From CAVSUZ01 sp963791885 (lineage in GTDB: Bacteria; Pseudomonadota; Alphaproteobacteria; Acetobacterales; Acetobacteraceae): a DNA stretch of 64,000 nt. The position numbers and the translations under genes were made by a program. The notes beneath the pieces are model-generated. The model was given only the letters and a program-made list of their open reading frames with translations. It was not told the DNA's origin and did no database searches. Positions 35,764 to 43,809 of the stretch are shown piece after piece; within the stretch, counting starts at the first letter, position 1; each line of letters opens with the position of its first letter. Where the stretch lies: positions 2,418,001 to 2,482,000 of the forward strand of contig CAWBUL010000006.1 of NCBI GenBank assembly GCA_963791885.1, in the 5' to 3' direction.

Positions 35764-36830
35764 CCTGCTCCCAGAAGACGAACCTTCTGGCCCGGGCGTA
35801 GCGTCTGCACCCCCGCCGTGACTACGATTTCGCCGGTTTCAAGCCCCTGCGAGATAACGACGTCTGCAGGGTCGTAGCGCGCGACATCCACATTGCGCAG
35901 GGATACGGTCTGGCTTTGCGGATCGAAGATCCATACGGCCGGTTGTCCGTTGGCCTCGGTAAGGGCACTTGGCGGGATCTGCACCCCGGGCGGAGGCGAT
36001 AGCCTGATGCTGCCGGTGACAGTGGAGCCCAGTTGCATGGCCTGGGGCGGATCGATGATGCCGACCTTGACTTGCCAGGTTCGCGTTGCGGGATCTGCCT
36101 GAGGGGCTACTTCCCGCACGCGGCCTGTTGCCTTTATGCTCGGGTCGTTAGTGAGGGAGAGCTGCACCACCGGATCGCGTGGACCGGTCCGAATGAGTTG
36201 CTCGGGCACATCGAAGACGGCATCACGTCCGCCCTGACGTGCGAGTTCAACAATCATCTGGCCGGCATGGACGACTTCGCCCGGTTCGGCGCCTTTTGCC
36301 GTCACGGAGCCCTCAGCATCGGCGAACAGGGCGGTATAGCTGAGTTGATTTTGGGCGATTTGCACCTGTGCCCGAGCAGCATCCACCGCGGCCTGAGCAC
36401 TCAGGAGTTTCTGCTGAGCCTCGTCGTAGGTGGCGCGAGGCGTCCAACCATCCTTCAGGAGCACTTGCTGCCGTCCGAAGGTGAGGCGCGCCTGAGTGAG
36501 CACTGCGTCCAGCGCGGAGAGGTTGGCCTCGGCCGTGAGCAGACCGTCCTGCTGGTCTTTCGGGTCGAGCCGGGCGACGAGCTGACCCGGCTTTAGCACG
36601 TCACCCACATTGACGGGGCGATCGAGGACGCGCCCGTCAATACGAAAAGCAAGGCTGACCTCGTCTTTCGCATGAATCTGGCCGGTTAGCGACACGGTCT
36701 CGCCTTCGGCGCTGCGCTCGACGGTGAGCACTCGGATCGGCCGAACCTGAGCAGCGGGGGGTGCCGGCTTGTTGCACGCGGCAACAGTTAGGGCGATCAG
36801 GGCGGACGCCACGATATGCGACTTGAACAC
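35760..36830 (-). CDS. RND periplasmic adaptor (membrane fusion) lipoprotein
   Basis: This 356-residue adaptor links the RND pump to an outer-membrane channel. From GTG 36830 it has a lipoprotein signal with lipobox LTVAAC at about residues 14-19. A lipoyl half-motif (VSLAFRIDGRVLDRPVNVGD, then LKPGQLVARLD) follows, then a coiled hairpin (VDAARAQVQIAQNQL), the second lipoyl half (GAEPGEVVHAGQMIVEL) and beta-barrel domains. The frame is open farther upstream but those residues overlap the dehydrogenase gene. It lies 17 bases after that gene. Confidence 0.92.
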   Translation of the reverse strand: MFKSHIVASALIALTVAACNKPAPPAAQVRPIRVLTVERSAEGETVSLTGQIHAKDEVSLAFRIDGRVLDRPVNVGDVLKPGQLVARLDPKDQQDGLLTAEANLSALDAVLTQARLTFGRQQVLLKDGWTPRATYDEAQQKLLSAQAAVDAARAQVQIAQNQLSYTALFADAEGSVTAKGAEPGEVVHAGQMIVELARQGGRDAVFDVPEQLIRTGPRDPVVQLSLTNDPSIKATGRVREVAPQADPATRTWQVKVGIIDPPQAMQLGSTVTGSIRLSPPPGVQIPPSALTEANGQPAVWIFDPQSQTVSLRNVDVARYDPADVVISQGLETGEIVVTAGVQTLRPGQKVRLLGAG

Positions 36831-36847
36831 TGACGTGCTCCTCGTTC

Positions 36848-37696
36848 TCAGTATCGGTACACGCCGCGACCGGACTTGCGTCCCAAATACCCGGCAGCCA
36901 CCATCTCCCTGAGGAGTTGCGCCGGGCGGTACTTCAATTCCCCGAACTCGTTGTGCATGGTCTGCATCACCGCGAGGAGCACATCGAGCCCGATGAGGTC
37001 CGCCAGAGCTAACGGCCCGATCGGGTGGTTGCACCCGAGCTTCATCGCATCATCGATGTCTGATGCGGCAGCATCCCCCTCCGCGAGGGCGAAGAAAGCC
37101 TCATTCAGCATAGGCAGCAAAAGCCGGTTCACGACGAAGCCCGGTGAACTCTTTACGGTGATAGGCGTCTTGCCGATCCGAGTGATCAGTGCCTCAACGG
37201 CGTCATGGGTGGCGTCACTCGTCTGCAGGCTGCGCACCACCTCCACAAGGCGCATCACCGGGACGGGGTTGAAAAAATGCATGCCGATGAAGCGACCCGG
37301 CTGCGAGACCGACGACGCAAGTCTGGTGATCGAGACCGACGAGGTGTTGGAGGCGAGGATGGTATCAGGGCGAACGATTGGATCGACCCGCCGAAATATG
37401 CCTGCTTTGAGCTCGGCGTCCTCGGGCGCGGCCTCGATCAGCAGGTCTATGGAGCCGAGATCTTCGTAGCGGGAGGATACGACGATCCGCCGCATAGCTG
37501 CAGCGCTCTCCTCGGCAGACATCTTCGCCTTGGCCACGAGGCGCTCGAGGCGATCGGCAATGGCGGTCACCCCCTTCTCAGCGGCGGCCGTGCTGACATC
37601 GGTGATCACGACACCGAAGCCAGCGGTCGCGAAAACCTGGGCGATGCCGGATCCCATCGTGCCGGCCCCGACGATTCCTACGCTGCGAACTGACAT
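36848..37696 (-). CDS. 3-hydroxyacyl-CoA (3-hydroxybutyryl-CoA) dehydrogenase
   Basis: The 282-residue NAD-dependent enzyme oxidises 3-hydroxyacyl-CoA to 3-ketoacyl-CoA. The NAD motif is VGIVGAGTMGSGIAQV at the N-terminus, the active-site His region is MHFFNPVPVMRLVEVV at about 135-150, and the conserved FVVNRLLLPMLNEA follows. ATG 37696 is chosen since the family starts just before the NAD motif. It is the first gene of a three-gene operon with the adaptor and RND pump, an unusual pairing that may mean the pump handles acyl-type compounds. Confidence 0.92.
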   Translation of the reverse strand: MSVRSVGIVGAGTMGSGIAQVFATAGFGVVITDVSTAAAEKGVTAIADRLERLVAKAKMSAEESAAAMRRIVVSSRYEDLGSIDLLIEAAPEDAELKAGIFRRVDPIVRPDTILASNTSSVSITRLASSVSQPGRFIGMHFFNPVPVMRLVEVVRSLQTSDATHDAVEALITRIGKTPITVKSSPGFVVNRLLLPMLNEAFFALAEGDAAASDIDDAMKLGCNHPIGPLALADLIGLDVLLAVMQTMHNEFGELKYRPAQLLREMVAAGYLGRKSGRGVYRY

Positions 37697-38007
37697 GGGA
37701 CCGGATCCTTTTCGGCGAGACGGGGCTGGCCGCCTCGGGCTGGTTTCAGGCATGCGGTCAGTCCACGGGAACGGATCGCTCGCCGGGCTACCTCGAGTGA
37801 TCCTGTCGGGCATCTCCCGAGGTTGCTTGCGCCCTTTACTCGGTCGATCGGTAAGGGTGGGGTTATACGTGGTAAGTTGCGGTTAGATCAGATCTGTGAG
37901 GGCGTGCGCAGCGGGCGGACCCGTCAGCATGTACGGGCGCACTTCCTTTGTGATCCCGCCGCGCTATAGTGAATTTGCCGTTGGCAGACCGCCAGGGCGA
38001 GGCTGCA
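37697..38007. promoter_or_regulatory. Divergent promoter region
   Basis: These 311 bases separate the dehydrogenase-RND operon from the tandem regulator genes, so they should carry both promoters. A short A/T-richer stretch at about 37845-37890 is the likeliest promoter part for the plus-strand gene. Individual boxes could not be fixed by eye. The frame from GTG 37969 is open into the regulator gene. Confidence 0.45.
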
Positions 38008-40911
38008 ATGCCAGAGCCGCATCTCCCTCCGGTCGAACCCGCCTTCTCGTTCGACCGGTTTCAGATCCTACCCCGGCAGCGCCTTCTGTTGGAGGAAGGC
38101 AAACCCGTACGCCTGGGGAGTCGCGCCTTCGATATCCTTCTCGCCCTACTCGAAAGGGCAGGGGAGCGGATTGGGAAGAACGAGCTGCTTGCTCGTATCT
38201 GGCCCGACACCCACGTCGTGGAAGGAAATCTCAAAGTCCAGATGGTCGCCCTTCGGCGAGTCCTTAGCGACGGGCAGGACGGCAGGCGATTCATCGATAC
38301 GAGCCCGGGGCAGGGATACTGCTTCGTTGCGCCCGTTACCGTCACGAAGGAGGCAGAGCAGCCGGCGCCACCGGTCGTTGATGCGCAGCATCATAACCTA
38401 CCGGAGCAATTGACGCCCCTCATCGGGCGCGATGGTGTCGTTGCCAAGCTCGTCGAACAATTGAGGAAACACCGTCTGCTGACGATAGTCGGACCGGGCG
38501 GGATCGGTAAGACGTCCGTGGCGCTTGCAGTCGCCGAACGAATGGTCGATGCCTACGAGGATGGTGTCTGGGCGATCGACTTCTCGCTAATTGCGGACCC
38601 AGACCTGGTTCTTGCGGCAGTTGCCGGAGCCGTCGGCGTCAAAGCCAACCCTGGGCTGACAACGCAGGCCCTCGTCGCTGCGTTGCGCGGCAGGCGGATG
38701 ATGCTGGTGCTCGACAACTGCTCGCACCTCGTCGATGCCGCTGCTACGCTGGTGTCCGCAATCCTGCGGGGCACACCCGATATCCGCGTCCTCGCGACCA
38801 GCCGCGAGCCGCTTCGGACCGAGGGTGAGCATCTCTGCCGGTTAGAGCCGCTGGAGACCCCGCCCCCTTCGCACGACATCAGGGCTGCTGAAGCGCTGCG
38901 TTATTCGTCCGTCCAGCTCTTCGTTGAGCAGGCGGCGGCCACTCTGGATGGGTTCCAGCTGACGGACAGCAACGCGCTCTTCGTTTCCGAGATCTGCCGC
39001 AAGCTCGACGGCATACCGCTCGCGATCGTGCTTGCGGCCGCACGTGCTCAGACGTTGGGTGTGCGAGAGTTGCTCGCGCGGCTCCAGGAGCGCCTGCTGC
39101 TCACCATCGGTCTCCGGACCAGCCCGCCTCGGCATCGAACCCTGAGCGCCGCCATTGACTGGAGCTATGACCTTTTACCAGCGGACGCACAGCGGGTCTT
39201 CAGGCGTCTTGCGGTATTCACCGGAGGGTTCACGCTGCAAGCTGCAGCGTTGGTCGCCGCAGAGGCCAGCGAGCCAGAGAGCGACACCGTACACCTTGTG
39301 GCTGACTTAGTGGAGAAATCGCTGGTCGTCGTCTGCAGCCGCGATGCCGAACCGTGCTTCCGGTTGCTGGACACCACCCGAGCTTACGGCATGCAGAAGC
39401 TCGCCGAAAGCGGCGAGTCGACACGGATCGCGCGCTGCCATGCCGAATACTACCGCGAGCTTTTTGAACGTGCCGAAACGGAATTGGAGACGCGGCCCGT
39501 AATAGCGTGGCTAAAAGACTATGAGGAGCAGATCGAGAACTTGCGTGCCGCACTTGACTGGGCCTTCTCGGCAGACGGCGCTTCATCGATCGGCATCGCG
39601 CTGACGGCAGCAGCGGTTCCGCTATGGATGGAACTTTCGTTGGTCGAGGAGGCTCGCCACCGGATTGATCAAGCGTTCAATGCAATAGACGCCGGCGCCG
39701 AGGTGAATAAATACCACGAAATGAAGCTGAGCGCCGCTTTGGGTGCATCGTTGATTTATACCAGGAATGGCGATCCAGAGGTCGCGGCAATCTGGAAGAG
39801 AGCTTTGAATATTGCTGAAAGCCTTGAGAATGCTGAGTATCAGATTCACTCACTCTGGGGCCTTTGGGCGTTTTACGTCAATGGCATCCAATATGACACC
39901 GCTCTGAAGCTGGCCCGCAGGCTTGCTGCTTTGACGGCGACCCGTCCCGACCCCACCGAACGACTGATGGGCGAGCGAATGATCGCCACGTCATACCATT
40001 TCCTGGGCAATCAACGCTCCGCGCGGTGCCATATCGAACGAACTCTGGGCACCCCTCCTGCTCCCGACGGTATGCGTCAAATCGTTCGTCTTGAGCTCGA
40101 ACCGCGGGTGACGGCGCGTGTCCATCTTGCGCGAATCTTGTGGCTGCAAGGATTTCCAGATCGGGCAATGGACGCAGCAGAGCAAAGCATCGAGGACGCA
40201 CGCACCGCCAGACACGCCATCTCCCTTAATTATGCTTTGCACCGCGGGGCGTGCCCCGTTGCTTTATGGGTCGGAGATCTCCTCACTGCGGACCATTACG
40301 CAGGCATGCTGCTTGACCATGCCAAGAAGCATGTGCTGGGCCGCTGGGAGCTGTACGGTCGGTGCTATCAGGCGGCGGTCGCTTTGAGGCGAGGCGACGT
40401 GAACACCGGATTGCACATGCTTACGGCCTGTTTTGAGGAACTTGGCAGTAGCGGAATCGCGGCGCCGCGCTTCTTGCGTTTCGCCGCCGTTCATATGGCC
40501 GACGCTCTGGGACAAGCTGGCCGAGTCCCGAACGGACTTGCTGCGATTGACGAGGCAATGGCGCGTGCCGAGCATACCAAAGAGCTGTGGGAGCTCCCCG
40601 AAATGATGCGCATCCGGGGCGAACTTCTGTTGTTGCATGGCGCATTCCAAAACGCAGCGGCCGCTGAGAATTGCTTCCGGCGAGCGCTCGATGTGGCATG
40701 CCGTCAGGGCGCGCTGTCCTGGGAACTCCGCTCGGCTACGAGCCTCGCACGGCTATTGGGCGGTCAGGAGCGCCCTCATGATGCTGTCGCGGTACTGCAG
40801 CCGGTTTTTGAAAAGTTCACCGAGGGGTTCGACACAGCTGATCTGAAAGAGGCCAAGGCTTTACTGGGCTCGATTCAACTCGCCAGCTTGTCGCCGCTTC
40901 CCCTCGTCTAG
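38008..40911 (+). CDS. Winged-helix/NTPase/helical-repeat transcription regulator 1
   Basis: This 967-residue regulator begins with an OmpR/PhoB-type winged-helix DNA-binding domain (FSFDRFQILPRQRLLLEEGK, SRAFDILLALLERAGERIGK, PGQGYCFVAPV; about residues 10-105). Then comes a STAND-type NTPase with Walker A GPGGIGKTSVALAV near 160 and the ARC-like segment LLTIGLRTSPPRHRTLSAAI. The last 450 residues are TPR-like helices (LEAR.., RSARCHIERTLG). Such proteins bind a signal in the repeat part and activate transcription on ATP binding. ATG 38008 has the purine-rich site ggcgagg. Its neighbour is a close paralogue, 27 bases downstream. Confidence 0.85.
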   Translation: MPEPHLPPVEPAFSFDRFQILPRQRLLLEEGKPVRLGSRAFDILLALLERAGERIGKNELLARIWPDTHVVEGNLKVQMVALRRVLSDGQDGRRFIDTSPGQGYCFVAPVTVTKEAEQPAPPVVDAQHHNLPEQLTPLIGRDGVVAKLVEQLRKHRLLTIVGPGGIGKTSVALAVAERMVDAYEDGVWAIDFSLIADPDLVLAAVAGAVGVKANPGLTTQALVAALRGRRMMLVLDNCSHLVDAAATLVSAILRGTPDIRVLATSREPLRTEGEHLCRLEPLETPPPSHDIRAAEALRYSSVQLFVEQAAATLDGFQLTDSNALFVSEICRKLDGIPLAIVLAAARAQTLGVRELLARLQERLLLTIGLRTSPPRHRTLSAAIDWSYDLLPADAQRVFRRLAVFTGGFTLQAAALVAAEASEPESDTVHLVADLVEKSLVVVCSRDAEPCFRLLDTTRAYGMQKLAESGESTRIARCHAEYYRELFERAETELETRPVIAWLKDYEEQIENLRAALDWAFSADGASSIGIALTAAAVPLWMELSLVEEARHRIDQAFNAIDAGAEVNKYHEMKLSAALGASLIYTRNGDPEVAAIWKRALNIAESLENAEYQIHSLWGLWAFYVNGIQYDTALKLARRLAALTATRPDPTERLMGERMIATSYHFLGNQRSARCHIERTLGTPPAPDGMRQIVRLELEPRVTARVHLARILWLQGFPDRAMDAAEQSIEDARTARHAISLNYALHRGACPVALWVGDLLTADHYAGMLLDHAKKHVLGRWELYGRCYQAAVALRRGDVNTGLHMLTACFEELGSSGIAAPRFLRFAAVHMADALGQAGRVPNGLAAIDEAMARAEHTKELWELPEMMRIRGELLLLHGAFQNAAAAENCFRRALDVACRQGALSWELRSATSLARLLGGQERPHDAVAVLQPVFEKFTEGFDTADLKEAKALLGSIQLASLSPLPLV

Positions 40912-40938
40912 GACTATCAGGACATCTGGGGGGCCGCA

Positions 40939-43791
40939 GTGGCAGAGCTGCTTTCTTCCTCGGTCGAACCCGCCTTCTCGTTCGACCGGTTTCAGATCCT
41001 ACCCCGGCAGCGCCTTCTGTTGGAGGAAGGCAAACCCGTACGCCTGGGGAGTCGCGCCTTCGATATCCTTCTCGCCCTCGTCGAAAGGGCCGGCGAGCGG
41101 ATCGGGAAGAACGGGCTGCTTGCTCGTATCTGGCCCGACACCCACGTCGTGGAAGGAAATCTCAAAGTCCAGATGGTCGCCCTTCGGCGGGTCCTCCGCG
41201 ATGGGCAGGACGGCAGGCGATTCATCGATACGAGCCCTGGGCAGGGATACTGCTTCGTCGCGCCCGTTACCGTCACGAAGGAGACGGAGCAGCCGCCGCC
41301 ACCGGTCGTTGGCGCGCAGCATCATAATCTACCGGAGCAACTGACGCCCCTCATCGGGCGCGATGTTGTCGTTGCCAAGCTCGTCGAACAACTGAGGAGG
41401 CACCGTCTGCTGACGATAGTCGGACCGGGTGGGATCGGTAAGACGTCGGTGGGATTCGCGGTCGCCGAACGGATGATTAGTGAGTTCGAAGATGGCGTTT
41501 GGGCAGTCGATTTATCCCCCATCGCAGACCCGGGCCTGGTGCTTGGGGCCGTCGCTGGCGCTATCGGCATCAAGCTCAGTCCGCAGCTAACTATGCAGAG
41601 TCTCCTTGCCGCGCTGCGCGACAGGAGAATGATGCTCATGTTCGACGACTGCGCGCATGTCATCGATGCTGCCGCTTCAGTGGTATCTGCAATCCTCCGG
41701 GGTGCGCCGCATGTCCGCATTCTCGCGACCAGCCGCGAGCCGCTCCGGACCGAGGGTGAGCACCTCTGCCGGTTAGAGCCTCTGGAGATCCCGCCCCCTT
41801 CGCACGATATCAGAGCCGCGGACGCACTGCGCTACTCATCGGTTCAGCTCTTTGTCGAACAGGCTTCGGCGAGCCTGGATGACTTCCATCTCGACGACGA
41901 CGACGCGCCCCTCGTTTCTGAGATCTGCCGCAAGGTCGACGGCATACCGCTCGCGATCGAGCTTGCGGCCGCCCGGGTACATGTGGTCGGGCTCCGCGAG
42001 CTGGCAACGCAGCTCAACGACCAGATGCGCCTGCTTACTGATGGCCGACGGACGGCTGTCCCCAGGCATAGGACCATGCGAGCGGCGCTGGATTGGAGCT
42101 ACAACCTGCTGAGCCAGCCCGAGCAGATCATCTTCAATCGGCTGGCCGTCTTCGTGGGTGGATTCACCCTTAGCGCGGCCACTACCGTCGCCGCTGATGA
42201 GAGCCAGCCCGGAGACGAGGTGCTGGAACTAGTTCTGGATCTGGCAACGAAATCTCTTGTTATTGTCGATACAAGGTCCCTGAGCTCGCGCTTTGGGTTG
42301 TTGGACACGACCCGCGCCTACGCACTTGAGAAGCTTCGAGAGAAGAATGAGCTTGGGCCATTCTCCCGCCGCCACGCGGAATTCTTCCTCAATCTACTTG
42401 AGGCCGCTGAAAACGACGATACGGGAGCGGCCGAAGTGTACGCTGGCCTTGAGCCCGACCTGGACAACATGCGTGCAGCCCTGACTTGGGCGTTCGGACC
42501 GAGGGGCGATCTGAGAGCTGGCGTAAATCTGGCCGCCGCTTCTCTGCCCCTCTGGTTTTCGCTGTCTTTGCTGAGAGAAGCTCAGATCTGGGCGGAGAAG
42601 GCGGTTCGCGCGCTCGACAATGCCGGTCTGCTCGGCAGTCGGCAGGAGATGGTGTTGCAGACGGCTCTTGGGATCTCGCTTCAAATGGTCAGTGCGGGCA
42701 CATCCGAGGCTCAGGCAGCCTTGAGCAGGGCCCTGACGCTCGCTGAGCAGCTCCGTAACACCCGCTTCGAGATGCATGTCATTCACTCCCTTTGGATCTA
42801 TCACATGCGCATGGGTGAGGTGCGGACCTCCCTGGAGCTTACTCGTCGAGGCCAAGCAGTCGCCGCGTCCATTGCCGATCCGGACGCCTCCAGGATGACT
42901 GAGTGGATGCTTGGTATCGCGCAGCATTTCAGTGGTGAGCAGCGGGCCGCGCAACTGCAGTTGCAGCATCTGCTTCGCACCCAATCACCGAGTCCACGAG
43001 GCCACCAGATTCGTCTCGCCGGGTTCGACGCACGTATCACGGCGCAATATGTGCTTGCCCATGTCCTCTGGGTGCAGGGATATGCTGAACAGGGTGCGGA
43101 AGCCGTCCGGCTCTCCTTGGAGGAGGCGGAGCGCGTCGGGCATCCCGTGACTTTGTGTTCCGTGCTTGCTTTCGGAGCATGCGCATTTGCCCTTAGGGTC
43201 GGAAATCTGGATGAGGCATGGCGAACTGCAGAAGAAGCCGCTCATCTCGCCGAGAAGCACGCGCTCAACGACCATCTGTCATACGCGCTGGCGGCGATGC
43301 AGATCATTTCGTTGCGGAGGGCGGGCGCGAATGCCAGCCTAGATCAGGTCCGGACGACCCTGGAACGCTGGCGCGCGTCGCAATGGCATGTGCTGTTGAG
43401 CGTGGCCGATTTCGCGGAGGCGGCCGCCACCGCGGGGCTCGGCGATGAGATCTCCGCGATCGTTGACGAGGCGCTGCTTCTATCGGAACGTAATCAAGAG
43501 CTGTGGGCTTATCCGGAGATGCTTCGGGTGAAGGGCCAGCTTCTGCTTGTACGGGAGAATTCGAATTTCCTTGGGGCCAGGCAGCTCTTCTGGCGTTCGC
43601 TGGAGCTGGCTCGGGAGCATGGCGCGCTAGCATGGGAGTTGAGGGCAGCGATGAGCCTGCATCGCCTTGATCTTCGGAGCGGCGACGCTGGGGACTCCCA
43701 CAAGCTGTTATCGCATGTCTATGGGCAATTCCGGGAAGGCTTCGAAACTGCCGATCTGCGGTCCGCCAAGCGGCTTGTCGCGTCGGCATAG
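40939..43791 (+). CDS. Winged-helix/NTPase/helical-repeat transcription regulator 2
   Basis: This 950-residue protein is the tandem paralogue of the upstream regulator. Its first 150 residues, the winged helix and the start of the NTPase (GPGGIGKTSVGFAVAERM), are almost identical even at base level. The block around ILATSREPLRTEGEHLCRLE is also nearly identical. The middle and C-terminal helical repeats have diverged strongly. Both should read the same DNA site but sense different signals. The start is GTG 40939 behind a ggggg stretch. It is convergent with a GH65 gene 18 bases on. Confidence 0.85.
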   Translation: MAELLSSSVEPAFSFDRFQILPRQRLLLEEGKPVRLGSRAFDILLALVERAGERIGKNGLLARIWPDTHVVEGNLKVQMVALRRVLRDGQDGRRFIDTSPGQGYCFVAPVTVTKETEQPPPPVVGAQHHNLPEQLTPLIGRDVVVAKLVEQLRRHRLLTIVGPGGIGKTSVGFAVAERMISEFEDGVWAVDLSPIADPGLVLGAVAGAIGIKLSPQLTMQSLLAALRDRRMMLMFDDCAHVIDAAASVVSAILRGAPHVRILATSREPLRTEGEHLCRLEPLEIPPPSHDIRAADALRYSSVQLFVEQASASLDDFHLDDDDAPLVSEICRKVDGIPLAIELAAARVHVVGLRELATQLNDQMRLLTDGRRTAVPRHRTMRAALDWSYNLLSQPEQIIFNRLAVFVGGFTLSAATTVAADESQPGDEVLELVLDLATKSLVIVDTRSLSSRFGLLDTTRAYALEKLREKNELGPFSRRHAEFFLNLLEAAENDDTGAAEVYAGLEPDLDNMRAALTWAFGPRGDLRAGVNLAAASLPLWFSLSLLREAQIWAEKAVRALDNAGLLGSRQEMVLQTALGISLQMVSAGTSEAQAALSRALTLAEQLRNTRFEMHVIHSLWIYHMRMGEVRTSLELTRRGQAVAASIADPDASRMTEWMLGIAQHFSGEQRAAQLQLQHLLRTQSPSPRGHQIRLAGFDARITAQYVLAHVLWVQGYAEQGAEAVRLSLEEAERVGHPVTLCSVLAFGACAFALRVGNLDEAWRTAEEAAHLAEKHALNDHLSYALAAMQIISLRRAGANASLDQVRTTLERWRASQWHVLLSVADFAEAAATAGLGDEISAIVDEALLLSERNQELWAYPEMLRVKGQLLLVRENSNFLGARQLFWRSLELAREHGALAWELRAAMSLHRLDLRSGDAGDSHKLLSHVYGQFREGFETADLRSAKRLVASA

Positions 43792-43794
43792 AGC

Positions 43795-43809
43795 CGGAGC
43801 CCGGCTCCG
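43795..43809. terminator. Palindromic hairpin between convergent genes
   Basis: The bases cggagcc and ggctccg form a perfect seven-pair stem around one C, in the 18-base gap between regulator 2 and the GH65 gene on the other strand. It could stop transcription in both directions. No T-run follows, so it is not a classical intrinsic terminator. Confidence 0.5.
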
